A DNA stretch of 64,000 nucleotides from the NCBI GenBank assembly GCA_002702065.1, contig NZXX01000012.1:434001-498000 (forward strand), given 5' to 3'. Below, one piece after another: positions 18,043-25,685 of this stretch. Under the pieces are notes generated by a model. That model had not been told where the DNA came from and ran no database searches. It worked only from the letters and a program-made list of their open reading frames with translations. Position 1 is the stretch's first letter. Each line of letters opens with the position of its first letter. The position numbers and the translations under genes were made by a program. Origin of the DNA: Anaerolineaceae bacterium (GTDB lineage: Bacteria; Chloroflexota; Anaerolineae; Aggregatilineales; Phototrophicaceae).

Positions 18043-18106
18043 GTTACCGGTTGGCCCTGCGCTGGTGGCAGGACTGGCAATAACGCGGGTGCGCCACCCC
18101 GGTAAC
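18043..18106 (-). promoter_or_regulatory. Structured leader upstream of mgtE
   Basis: In the 330-base gap before mgtE, a closing 8-bp stem (18043-18050 with 18099-18106) encloses two hairpins: a 5-bp CCTGC/GCAGG stem at 18056-18072 and a GGGTG-CGC-CACCC stem at 18087-18099. The total is 64 nt, ending about 100 bases before the mgtE start. It does not look like the M-box magnesium riboswitch as I know it. The rest of the gap holds no gene I can support. Confidence 0.35.
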
Positions 18107-18215
18107 GATTAAGGAGGGGGAGGACAAACGTCAGGATGCGCTATTGCCACCGGGTAAGGGTGGTCCCTGTTCCGAAGAATTCAAACTGGCGTTCATGTTT
18201 TCCTTCTTGCAAGTG

Positions 18216-18248
18216 GAATATGCCCAACAACACCCGTCAGGCATATTC
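18216..18248 (-). terminator. Inverted repeat after the acidic-protein gene
   Basis: A perfect 9-bp stem (GAATATGCC with GGCATATTC, 15-base loop) lies 26 bases past the stop of the acidic-protein gene. There is no T run, so it may be a weak or factor-dependent terminator, or an mRNA-stabilising hairpin. Confidence 0.3.
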
Positions 18249-18273
18249 ACAGTTGATCCACGATTACGGTCAA

Positions 18274-18624
18274 TTAGTAATCGTCGTCATCCTCATAATA
18301 ATCATCGTCATCGTCGTCGTAGTACAGATCGTCGTCATCCTCATCGTAGAGGTCATCGTCGTCATCGAATTCGCTGATGTCGTAGCCATCATCATCGACG
18401 TCTTCATCGTCGTCATCCGGGATAGGGATCGGAACATCCAGATCCAGATCGTCGAAGTCCTCTTCCTCGATCTCTTCTATTTCTTCGATCTCTTCACCGT
18501 CGCCGTCTTCGAAGTCTTCATCCTCGACGTCTTCCGTATCATCAATCTCATCGGCATAATCGAGGTCGTCATCTTCCTCGAAGTCTTCATCATTATCTAC
18601 TAACATAAATGGACGATCATTCAT
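18274..18624 (-). CDS. Extremely acidic Asp/Glu-rich protein
   Basis: A 116-residue protein in which 71 residues are Asp or Glu. It has a single Arg, no Lys and no Cys, and ends in Asp runs broken by Tyr. It should be intrinsically disordered with a very large negative charge. Coding is supported by a start ATG with GGGGAA upstream, a promoter-like sequence upstream, and a mix of GAT/GAC and GAA/GAG codons rather than a pure triplet repeat. Possible roles are divalent-cation buffering, histone-like DNA mimicry or chaperoning of basic proteins. Its neighbour toward the left is mgtE. No family is recognised. Confidence 0.6.
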   Translation of the reverse strand: MNDRPFMLVDNDEDFEEDDDLDYADEIDDTEDVEDEDFEDGDGEEIEEIEEIEEEDFDDLDLDVPIPIPDDDDEDVDDDGYDISEFDDDDDLYDEDDDDLYYDDDDDDYYEDDDDY

Positions 18625-18671
18625 GTTCCGTGTTCCCCAGGGTTGTGTACGAATGCGTATAAACTGTTGCT

Positions 18672-18698
18672 ATTTTAGCACGTTTAGCCATGTGTCAA
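18672..18698 (-). promoter_or_regulatory. Candidate promoter for the acidic-protein gene
   Basis: On the minus strand TTGACA (18693-18698) and TAAAAT (18672-18677) are separated by 15 bases, slightly short, and lie about 50 bases before the start codon. The -35 overlaps the pdxT stop codon. Confidence 0.35.
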
Positions 18699-19282
18699 TG
18701 TGTTTTTTTCTCTGCTTTGACCAGATTCAGAAAATACTGGTGAAAGCGTGGGTCATCCGTGAGTTCCGGGTGAAACGCGGTTGCCAGTAAATGCCCCTGC
18801 TGCACGGCAATGATGCGGCCATCGGCCAGCGTCCCCAGTACGGTGACATTTGCATCCGCATGAGTGACCACTGGTGCGCGGATAAAGACCGCATGATACG
18901 GCGCTTCGTCTTCGAGAACCGCGATGTCCAGGTCGGTTTCAAAGCTGTCGATCTGCCGCCCGAATGCGTTGCGGTCCACCTCAATATCCATCAGGCCGAG
19001 GATAGGCTGCTTGTTTTGGCCCAGGTTCTTGGCCAGAAAGATCATGCCCGCGCAGGTGCCCCAGGTCGGGTTTTCGCTGGCAAACTTGTGCAATGGGTCG
19101 ATCAACCCATACTTCACCGCCAGTTTGCCAATGGTGGTGCTTTCCCCACCGGGGATAATCAGGCCGTCCAGGTCCGCCAGGTCTTTTGGCAGACGCACTT
19201 CAACAGCGTCGACACCCAGCCGGCGCAGCAATTTGACATGTTCGATGAATGCGCCTTGCAGCGCCAGCACACCAATTTTCAT
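18695..19282 (-). CDS. pdxT: Pyridoxal 5'-phosphate synthase glutaminase subunit PdxT
   Basis: A 195-residue class I glutamine amidotransferase. It shows the family start GVLALQGAFIEH, the GGEST glutamine-binding loop (residues 45-49), the nucleophile Cys77 in GTCAGM, and the His171/Glu173 dyad in AFHPELTDD. It supplies ammonia to PdxS for vitamin B6 synthesis. PdxS is not in the window, so the two subunits are separated in this genome, whereas they are usually adjacent. Confidence 0.95.
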   Translation of the reverse strand: MKIGVLALQGAFIEHVKLLRRLGVDAVEVRLPKDLADLDGLIIPGGESTTIGKLAVKYGLIDPLHKFASENPTWGTCAGMIFLAKNLGQNKQPILGLMDIEVDRNAFGRQIDSFETDLDIAVLEDEAPYHAVFIRAPVVTHADANVTVLGTLADGRIIAVQQGHLLATAFHPELTDDPRFHQYFLNLVKAEKKTH

Positions 19283-19379
19283 AGATGAAATTCGCCTCTG
19301 TGTGAATGTATGGTGCTATCTTGGCGCAGGTTGCAGCCGGAATCAAGAGGCGAATGATTCCAATAAACTGCCGGTTGGG

Positions 19380-20027
19380 TTAGGGCAGTTCGGTGACGAG
19401 GTTGCCTGTATCGGATGTCTGCCCGGCCTGCGGGCCAAGCGTTGTGCGAATCGCAGTGACGTGGTCAACGGTGCTCATATATCGTGGGTCGAGCATCTGG
19501 GCGCGGCGATAATCGGCTTCTGCCCGGTCGTATTGCCCTGTCAGGAAATAGAGGTTGGCCCGGTTGCTATAAGCGACTGGACTGTGCGGTTCAAGCTGGA
19601 TCGCCTGATTATAGTCCGCCAGGGCCGCTGTCATATTGCCCAGCACCCGGCTGACCAGCGCCCGGTTGTTGTAGGCAGTGGCATTTCTGGGGTCGAGGTA
19701 AATGGCCTGATTGTAGTCGGCCAGTGCATCGGCATATTGCCCCTGGGTCGCCAGCAGCAGGCCCCGGTTGACGTAGGCGTTTGTGCAGCGACGGTCAAGT
19801 TCCAGCGCGCGATCATAATCAGCACGCGCGCCTGCCGCGTCGCCATTGCGTTGGCGGACAACGCCCCTGTGCATGTAATGGAGTGCGTTGGCTGGCTCCA
19901 GCCGGATCGAATCATCGCAGGTTCGTAGGGCCGCTTCCAGTTCGCCACGTAAAATCTGCGTGGTGCGTCGCTGCTCATTAATATTCAGTCGAATGGTACG
20001 CAGCATATCCCGGATTTGGCTGGACAT
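19380..20027 (-). CDS. Tetratricopeptide repeat protein
   Basis: A 215-residue protein made mostly of TPR units (about five), such as NAYVNRGLLLATQGQYADAL and AYSNRANLYFLTGQYDRAEA, forming a helical protein-binding superhelix. No signal peptide or membrane helix is seen, so it is probably cytosolic. The start MSSQIRDM was chosen because AGGA lies upstream at good spacing. Function cannot be assigned beyond scaffolding. Confidence 0.85.
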   Translation of the reverse strand: MSSQIRDMLRTIRLNINEQRRTTQILRGELEAALRTCDDSIRLEPANALHYMHRGVVRQRNGDAAGARADYDRALELDRRCTNAYVNRGLLLATQGQYADALADYNQAIYLDPRNATAYNNRALVSRVLGNMTAALADYNQAIQLEPHSPVAYSNRANLYFLTGQYDRAEADYRRAQMLDPRYMSTVDHVTAIRTTLGPQAGQTSDTGNLVTELP

Positions 20028-20077
20028 TTTGCTGATCCTTTTTCGTATAACCTGCAAAAATGATTACCTTTTTCTGT

Positions 20078-20107
20078 ATTGTATGTCAGGTATTTGGCAA
20101 AAAGCAA
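20078..20107 (-). promoter_or_regulatory. Candidate promoter for the TPR gene
   Basis: Minus-strand TTGCTT (20102-20107) and TACAAT (20078-20083) are separated by 18 bases, about 50 bases upstream of the start codon, in an AT-rich stretch. Confidence 0.35.
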
Positions 20108-20146
20108 CAAAGAAACACCTGAGTTTATTGTGTGAAAAGTGTAAAT

Positions 20147-20180
20147 GCCTGTCTTTATCGTACTGCGAGATCGGACAGGC
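20147..20180 (-). terminator. Inverted repeat downstream of the L,D-transpeptidase gene
   Basis: GCCTGTC and GACAGGC form a 7-bp stem around a 20-base loop, about 40 bases after the stop. A loose T-rich stretch follows on the minus strand. A weak terminator candidate. Confidence 0.25.
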
Positions 20181-20218
20181 TGTGCTTGAAAATCTATGAA
20201 ATTTGTGCGAAGAAATAT

Positions 20219-22009
20219 TTACGCCTGAATTTCGACGACGACGCCTTCTTCAGCCCAGTTATACAGCTGGCTGGCGTTTTCTGAGCTGAGCAGGATACAG
20301 CCATAGGTCACACGGGTGCCGAGGTTGTTGGTCCACAGCAGCTGGCTGCCGCCGCGCGTCGGAAATCCGTGAAAACCGTTGACAAAGTCCTGCCCCGGAA
20401 CCGGACGGTAGACGCCGAGGAAATTGGGCATCCACAGGTTCCAGTTAGAGGCATAGGCGTTCGGCTCATGCGAGATGATCTGGTAAACACCGGGCCATGT
20501 CGGGCTGGAATTGATTCCGGTGCTGGCGACCCAGTCCCACTTGAGCTGGTCGTTTTCGTACACGCGCACCCGCTGCTGGCTGATGCTGACGACGATGCGC
20601 TTGTTGGGCACGATGGGGAAATCGAGGAAGTTATCAGCCGAAGGGATGATTATGTTTTGCCCGACAGACAGGTTATCGCCAATGCCCGGGTTGGCCTGTT
20701 GAATCCAGGGGTAAGGGATGCCGTAATGCCACGCAATCGTAATCAGGGTTTCGCCGGGTTGAACGGTATGGTTCAGGTCATCGTGATAAATACGAATTTG
20801 GGCCTGATTGCTGTCGTTGGCGATGGCCGTCTGAAGGGCGTTGGTGGCGTCGCTGATGTCGACATATTGCGCCCCGCTGAGCGACTGCTGGCGGCTGCTA
20901 AGAAAATTGCGCAGCGCGGTGGTGTCGAGTGCCAGCGTCAGGCCGGATGACGTACCGGCAGTCGTCAGCCAGCGCCCCCACTCCTCCGGCGGCAGCGACC
21001 AATTGTAGCGCTCGTTGTCGATGGGGTCGTAGGCGTTGATGAGCAGCGGTCTGGCAAGCAGGGCGTGGGCCTGGGCCAGCAGCGGCGTCGAATCCGTAAT
21101 CGTGGGTGTGATGACGCGCATGGGCAGGTCGATAATACCGTCCATCACCTCGGCGGCGACGTTGGTTTCGAGTCTTTTAATCAGGCGTACCACATCCAGC
21201 ATCCGGCCTTCCTGCGGCGGTGTGGCCTCGACGGTGCCATTGACCAGCCGCACACCCGCATTCACCGGCGCAATGTCGAAGGTGGACGCCATCTCGTCCA
21301 GTGTGACAGCAGCGGTGACAATATCGATGCTGATGACGGGCGGAACATCCACCTGTCCCAGGATGGCCTGAATGGGGCTGCCGGTGCCGCGTCCCTGTTC
21401 GTATGCCTGTTTTGCGGTGGCTGCCGCGTCGAGCGTGATGCCCAGCATGACCGGGTTAACCGCCCATGTCCGTTCGCCATCCTGAAGCTCGATGGAATCC
21501 CATTCGGTGCGCAGCCGGTCCGCTGCCGCTGCTTCGGACAACCCGCCCAGCGCGACCCCTGCCGTGCTCACTTTCGGCAGCACACCGCTACCATAGATAA
21601 AGACGACCCCCAGTGTGAGCGCCGCACAAACCGACATGACCACCACGCTGATGGCCAGCACGGGCGCGATGATCAGCCATTTATTGAAGCCGCCAGACCT
21701 GCGCCGGGTTGGCGCTGCCCCCTGATGAACCGTCCGCTGTAGCGGCGGTGTGCGGCGCGGTGACATGACCGTTTGCTGGCTGATCTTCGGGGTGGGTATG
21801 GTCTGCTGCCCCAATGGCTGCACCGGCACCTGCCGTGCGACGCGCTCGACCGCCTGCCGCTGCGGGATATGTGGTGTCGCCGGGCGCGGGATATAGGGCG
21901 CCGCTGGTGGCCGGGGAACGGGTGGCGTTTGCGGGTGCGGGATATAGACTCGCGGTTTGGGAAGCGGCGATCTGGGAGGCATGAAACGGTTATCCTGATG
22001 AAGGTTCAC
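20219..22009 (-). CDS. Membrane-anchored L,D-transpeptidase with PG-binding and LysM regions
   Basis: A 596-residue envelope enzyme: Pro-rich cytosolic N-terminus (1-105), one membrane helix (about 113-140), two putative peptidoglycan-binding_4 type domains (about 150-390), a LysM motif (HTVQPGETLITIAWHYG, about 410-455), and a C-terminal YkuD domain (about 465-595). YkuD enzymes make 3-3 peptidoglycan cross-links or attach proteins. The catalytic cysteine is Cys571, but the usual SHGC motif reads TYGC, with His replaced by Tyr. The upstream histidine (NGFHGFPTRGG) is kept. Activity is likely but not assured. Confidence 0.85.
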   Translation of the reverse strand: MNLHQDNRFMPPRSPLPKPRVYIPHPQTPPVPRPPAAPYIPRPATPHIPQRQAVERVARQVPVQPLGQQTIPTPKISQQTVMSPRRTPPLQRTVHQGAAPTRRRSGGFNKWLIIAPVLAISVVVMSVCAALTLGVVFIYGSGVLPKVSTAGVALGGLSEAAAADRLRTEWDSIELQDGERTWAVNPVMLGITLDAAATAKQAYEQGRGTGSPIQAILGQVDVPPVISIDIVTAAVTLDEMASTFDIAPVNAGVRLVNGTVEATPPQEGRMLDVVRLIKRLETNVAAEVMDGIIDLPMRVITPTITDSTPLLAQAHALLARPLLINAYDPIDNERYNWSLPPEEWGRWLTTAGTSSGLTLALDTTALRNFLSSRQQSLSGAQYVDISDATNALQTAIANDSNQAQIRIYHDDLNHTVQPGETLITIAWHYGIPYPWIQQANPGIGDNLSVGQNIIIPSADNFLDFPIVPNKRIVVSISQQRVRVYENDQLKWDWVASTGINSSPTWPGVYQIISHEPNAYASNWNLWMPNFLGVYRPVPGQDFVNGFHGFPTRGGSQLLWTNNLGTRVTYGCILLSSENASQLYNWAEEGVVVEIQA

Positions 22010-22033
22010 TTCTGAGACAGCTTACATGGTTCT

Positions 22034-22178
22034 GTTGACACTTGAGAGACAAGTCGCGTCTTATTCATACCTCACCCTGACCTCGCGGTCTTCCCTCTCC
22101 ATTGATGGAGAGGGCGCGCGGAGCGTAGCGACGCGGGGGTGAGGTGCGGTAAAGGCTTTCTGTCATGAGGTGTCAACA
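22034..22178. repeat. MITE-like palindromic intergenic element
   Basis: The 145-base element is bounded by perfect 9-bp inverted ends TGTTGACAC (22034-22042) and GTGTCAACA (22170-22178). Inside, CCTCACCC at about 22071 and GGGTGAGG at about 22137 form a second pair enclosing a hairpin built on CCCTCTCC/GGAGAGGG. No coding capacity and no clear target duplication. It occupies most of the 306-base gap between the transpeptidase and lactonase genes. Confidence 0.6.
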
Positions 22179-22315
22179 CACCCTGTTTCTATTATATGCG
22201 CGAATGACAAATCGTGGCGGGAACGATTGGGCGGCGCAGGGCAAGCGTGGGCTTTGCCGCGTGCAGGCAGAAATGGTATGCTCACGTCAATAATCTTTCT
22301 TTTGAGGGAGTCTTT

Positions 22316-23194
22316 ATGAATGAAGTAGAACTGCTGATTGAAAGCCAGAATGCACTGGGCGAAGGCCCGATGTGGGGCGTGCGCGAACAGGCGCTGTACT
22401 GGGTCGATATTATGGGGCACGCCTTTCATCGCTTCGACCCGGCCAGCGGCGCGCGCAAACAGTATGACATTGGTGAAGAAGTCGGGACCGTTGTGCTGCG
22501 GGAATCCGGCGGGTTTGTGCTGGCGCTGCGCAGCGGGCTGGCTTTCTGGGATGAAACCAATGGCTTGCAGCCGATTATCGACCCGGAACCGGATAAGGCG
22601 GACAATCGCTTTAATGACGGCGCGGTCGACCGGCAGGGGCGCTTCTGGGCGGGCACAATGCCGATGAACACCCGCGAGCCGATTGGCGCGCTGTACCGGC
22701 TGGACACCGATCAGTCGCTGCACACGATGCAGACTCAGGTCACCGTGTCGAATGGGCTGGGCTGGAGCCCGGATAACCGCATCATGTACTACTGCGACAC
22801 GACCCCGCGCACCATCTGGCAGTACGATTTTGACCCGGCGACGGGCGATATTGCCAACCGGCGTCCGTTTGTGGTGGTGCCGGAGGCGGCTGGTGAAGGC
22901 GCGCCGGACGGCCTGACGGTCGACAGTGAAGGCTTTATCTGGTCGGCACGCTGGGGCGGCTGGAAAATCTGCCGCTATGACCCGGATGGCAAGCTCGAAC
23001 GCGAGGTGAAAATCCCGGCGGAGCGTGTGACCAGCGCGGTGTTCGGCGGCCCGGAACTGGAAGACCTGTATATTACGTCGGCTCGTATGGGCTTCGACCC
23101 GGCACGCGACTCCGCGACACAGCCGCATGCGGGGGGTGTTTTTCACTTGCGCCCCGGTGTCAAAGGGCTGCCTGAACCGGAATACAAAGGATAG
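22316..23194 (+). CDS. SMP-30/gluconolactonase family protein
   Basis: A 292-residue six-bladed propeller of the SMP-30/regucalcin/gluconolactonase family. Metal-site motifs are visible: the N-terminal glutamate in NALGEGPMW, asparagine in RFNDGAVD, and aspartate in SNGLGWSPDN. APDGLTVDSEGFIWSARWGG completes the family signature. Members hydrolyse sugar lactones. The start at 22316 follows a GAGGGAG site. A U32-like gene follows after 3 bases, suggesting a sugar or oligomer catabolic operon. Confidence 0.88.
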   Translation: MNEVELLIESQNALGEGPMWGVREQALYWVDIMGHAFHRFDPASGARKQYDIGEEVGTVVLRESGGFVLALRSGLAFWDETNGLQPIIDPEPDKADNRFNDGAVDRQGRFWAGTMPMNTREPIGALYRLDTDQSLHTMQTQVTVSNGLGWSPDNRIMYYCDTTPRTIWQYDFDPATGDIANRRPFVVVPEAAGEGAPDGLTVDSEGFIWSARWGGWKICRYDPDGKLEREVKIPAERVTSAVFGGPELEDLYITSARMGFDPARDSATQPHAGGVFHLRPGVKGLPEPEYKG

Positions 23195-23197
23195 ACG

Positions 23198-24127
23198 ATG
23201 CAGCAGACACGTGATTATCTGAAACAATTGGGCCTGCCAACCGGCGATGCGTATGATCTGCCGACTTCGGCCAAGCGTTTCCCGGACGGCGCGCAGTACC
23301 GCGTCGAGATTCCCAGCACGGAAGGGCCAAAGGCGCTGCTGGCGGTGCTGGATGAAGCGGAGAAACAGCAGGTGCTGATCCACCGGGTGTCACAGGGCAG
23401 CGGGATTATGCTGCTGACGGATGCCGAAATTCGCGAGATGGTCAAGATCGGGGCGGACGCGCAGATTGAAGTCAGCCTGTTTGTCGGGCCGCGTGCCGCG
23501 TGGGATACCGGTGCCCAGATCAACGCCAGTGCGGGCAAGAACCTCGGCGCACGTCTGCGCGGGATGGATCAGGTGGTGTATGCGACGGAGGACGTCAAGC
23601 GTGCCTGCGCGCTCGGCATTCGGTCGGTGCTGCTGGCCGATGAAGGCCAGATGTGGCTGGTGCGCGAGATGAAAAAGTCGGGCGAATTACCGGCGGACCT
23701 GGTCGTCAAGGTGTCGGTACAGATGGGCGCGGCCAATCCGATCTCGGTGCGCATGATGGAAGACCTCGGCGCGGGAACGTATAACGTGCCGACGGATTTA
23801 TCGCTGCCACAGCTCTCGGCCATTCGTCAGGTGATTGATATTCCGCTGGATATTTACGTCGAGGTGCCGGACGACTTTGGCGGTTTTGTGCGGCATTACG
23901 AAGTGCCGGAGATGATCCGCATTGCCGCGCCGATGTACGTCAAGCTGGGGCTGCGCAACGCGCCGAACATCTACCCCAGCGGCCTGCACGTGGAAGGCAC
24001 AGCATTGGCGCTGTCGCGGGAACGGGTGCACCGGGCCGCCGTCGCACTGGACATCATCCGCCGCTATTACCCCGACGCGACCACTTCCGAACGCGGCGCA
24101 TCCGACCTGGGGATTCCGGTCGTCTGA
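23198..24127 (+). CDS. U32-peptidase-like TIM-barrel protein
   Basis: A 309-residue protein predicted as a beta/alpha barrel (alternating strands LLAVLDEA, QVVYATED, IRSVLLADEG, YVKLGLRN). It resembles peptidase U32-family barrels, but the U32 signature is not evident and no catalytic residues can be named. It follows the lactonase gene by 3 bases and so shares its operon. Its last 61 bases overlap, tail to tail, the end of the glycosyltransferase gene on the opposite strand. Confidence 0.5.
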   Translation: MQQTRDYLKQLGLPTGDAYDLPTSAKRFPDGAQYRVEIPSTEGPKALLAVLDEAEKQQVLIHRVSQGSGIMLLTDAEIREMVKIGADAQIEVSLFVGPRAAWDTGAQINASAGKNLGARLRGMDQVVYATEDVKRACALGIRSVLLADEGQMWLVREMKKSGELPADLVVKVSVQMGAANPISVRMMEDLGAGTYNVPTDLSLPQLSAIRQVIDIPLDIYVEVPDDFGGFVRHYEVPEMIRIAAPMYVKLGLRNAPNIYPSGLHVEGTALALSRERVHRAAVALDIIRRYYPDATTSERGASDLGIPVV

Positions 24128-25614
24128 GACGGGTTTTCGTAGACGCGGATAGCCCCCGCCTCGTAGACCAGCGGCCAACCTTCGACCTCGACCAGCAAGT
24201 TCGCTACCGCCGGGATGTGGACCGCGCCCCATGTCGTCCACAGCGGGTCGACCACGACGAATTTCGCCTGCGCGTAACGTGGATCAAAGGCCCAGCGGTC
24301 AGCGGGGATATTGGGTGGCAGGTGCGGTGTGATCGCGCCTTCTGCCGCCGCGGCCATCTGAAAATCAGCAGTGTGATTTTCCAGCAGCCAGCCAACCCCC
24401 GGCGATGCGATGGTCAGGTCGTCGGGTTGGCTGTGTGTGTTGATAAAATGCGCTGTCTGCCGGGTGGTTTCCGCATCAAGCAGGAAGGGGTCGATGGCGG
24501 TCGGGTAAAAATGGTTGACCTTGTCGATGGTCAGCCAGGTTATCGTGACCAGTGGCGTCAAGATGAGCAGCGCCGCCAGTGCATGGGCCGCCCATCGTGT
24601 GTTTATGGCTGATGCAATAGTTATGAAGGCACGCTCTGCAAATTGGCCTGCGCCCAATGCGACCAGCGGCAGCAGCGGAATGGTGTAGTAGGCGCTCAGG
24701 TTATGCAGGGCGACGGTGCGCCCCAGCAGCAGAATTGGCAGCAGCAGCAAACCCAGCGCGATCACGCGCAGGTTCCGCCCCGGCAGCAGAAACAGCCCGA
24801 TCAACCCGGCGATCATCCAGTAATCCTGCGAGAGCAGAATAGTGTAATTGAGGGCCAGTTCGCGTGCCTGTTCCAGCAGCGATGTGCCGCCCAGCCGCGT
24901 GAGCGTGTAGCGCAGGTCGAACAGAAACGCATCCGGCACCGTTAGCAGCATGATGCCCGCATAGATCGCAAATGGCAGCGCCATCAACAGCCCGGCCCAT
25001 AAAACATCCCGTTTGCGCGTCCACAGGCTGACGAGCAGCACCGGTACAATCACAATTCCCATCATGACGTCGGATGTCAAACCCAGCCCCACACAGCCAG
25101 CCGCCAGTATCAGCCAGCGCCGCCGCCCGGTGTGTCGATAGCGCGTCAGGCCCGGCAGCACCAACAACATCAGCGGCGCCAGCAGGTTGTAGCTGAAGCC
25201 AAAACGGCTGTAGAGCACCGCCTGCGGGTAAATCGCCAGCATGAAAGCCGCCAGCAGCGCCACCCGACGGTTCAGCGTGTAGCTGGTGACGCCATACAGC
25301 AGTCCCACCGACACGACTCCCAGCAGCCCGGTGAGGGTTCGCAAAGTGGTCATGCTCAGGCCAAAGACCCTGACCGCACCGGCCAACACCAGTTCGAACA
25401 GGGGCAGACGCGCCACCAGCAGCGTTGATTGGTTGAGCGCGAAATACTGCACCTGACCCTCGCGCAGATGCCGCGCAATTGCCAGATGGGTGCCTTCATC
25501 GCTGAACCAGCCCGGTGTGAGCTCGACTCGATGCAGCCGCAGATAACCCGCGAGCAGCAGAATCAGCAGCAGCGCGAGGCTGTAGAACACGGTTTGCCTG
25601 TGGTGTGTGAACAT
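24067..25614 (-). CDS. Glycosyltransferase family 39 / ArnT-like membrane protein
   Basis: A 515-residue polytopic protein with about ten membrane helices and the acidic ArnT/PMT signature in the first loop (WFSDEGTHLAIARHL, residues 36-50). Such enzymes transfer sugars from polyprenyl-phosphate carriers to lipids or proteins on the outer face of the membrane. The C-terminal 120 residues form a soluble extracytoplasmic domain. Its 3' end overlaps the convergent U32-like gene by 61 bases. Confidence 0.8.
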   Translation of the reverse strand: MFTHHRQTVFYSLALLLILLLAGYLRLHRVELTPGWFSDEGTHLAIARHLREGQVQYFALNQSTLLVARLPLFELVLAGAVRVFGLSMTTLRTLTGLLGVVSVGLLYGVTSYTLNRRVALLAAFMLAIYPQAVLYSRFGFSYNLLAPLMLLVLPGLTRYRHTGRRRWLILAAGCVGLGLTSDVMMGIVIVPVLLVSLWTRKRDVLWAGLLMALPFAIYAGIMLLTVPDAFLFDLRYTLTRLGGTSLLEQARELALNYTILLSQDYWMIAGLIGLFLLPGRNLRVIALGLLLLPILLLGRTVALHNLSAYYTIPLLPLVALGAGQFAERAFITIASAINTRWAAHALAALLILTPLVTITWLTIDKVNHFYPTAIDPFLLDAETTRQTAHFINTHSQPDDLTIASPGVGWLLENHTADFQMAAAAEGAITPHLPPNIPADRWAFDPRYAQAKFVVVDPLWTTWGAVHIPAVANLLVEVEGWPLVYEAGAIRVYENPSQTTGIPRSDAPRSEVVASG

Positions 25615-25685
25615 GGTGGGAATGGTAGCGATGCGCCGCGGTGTGTGCCAGCCAGCACCGCCAAAACGAAGGGTAAGCGCAGGGG

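Noticed and set aside
18043-18106. M-box riboswitch for mgtE
   Set aside because: The conserved M-box sequences as I recall them are not present; only a generic branched fold is seen.
18044-18127. A 27-residue frame on the minus strand with RYCQSCHQRR, a zinc-finger-like motif, in the mgtE leader
   Set aside because: It starts at TTG without a ribosome site and coincides with the stable RNA stem, so it is more likely a chance reading of a structured region.
22163-23383. A 406-codon frame on the minus strand across the lactonase gene
   Set aside because: Antisense to a full SMP-30 protein with its metal-site motifs; composition rich in Arg, His and Gln.
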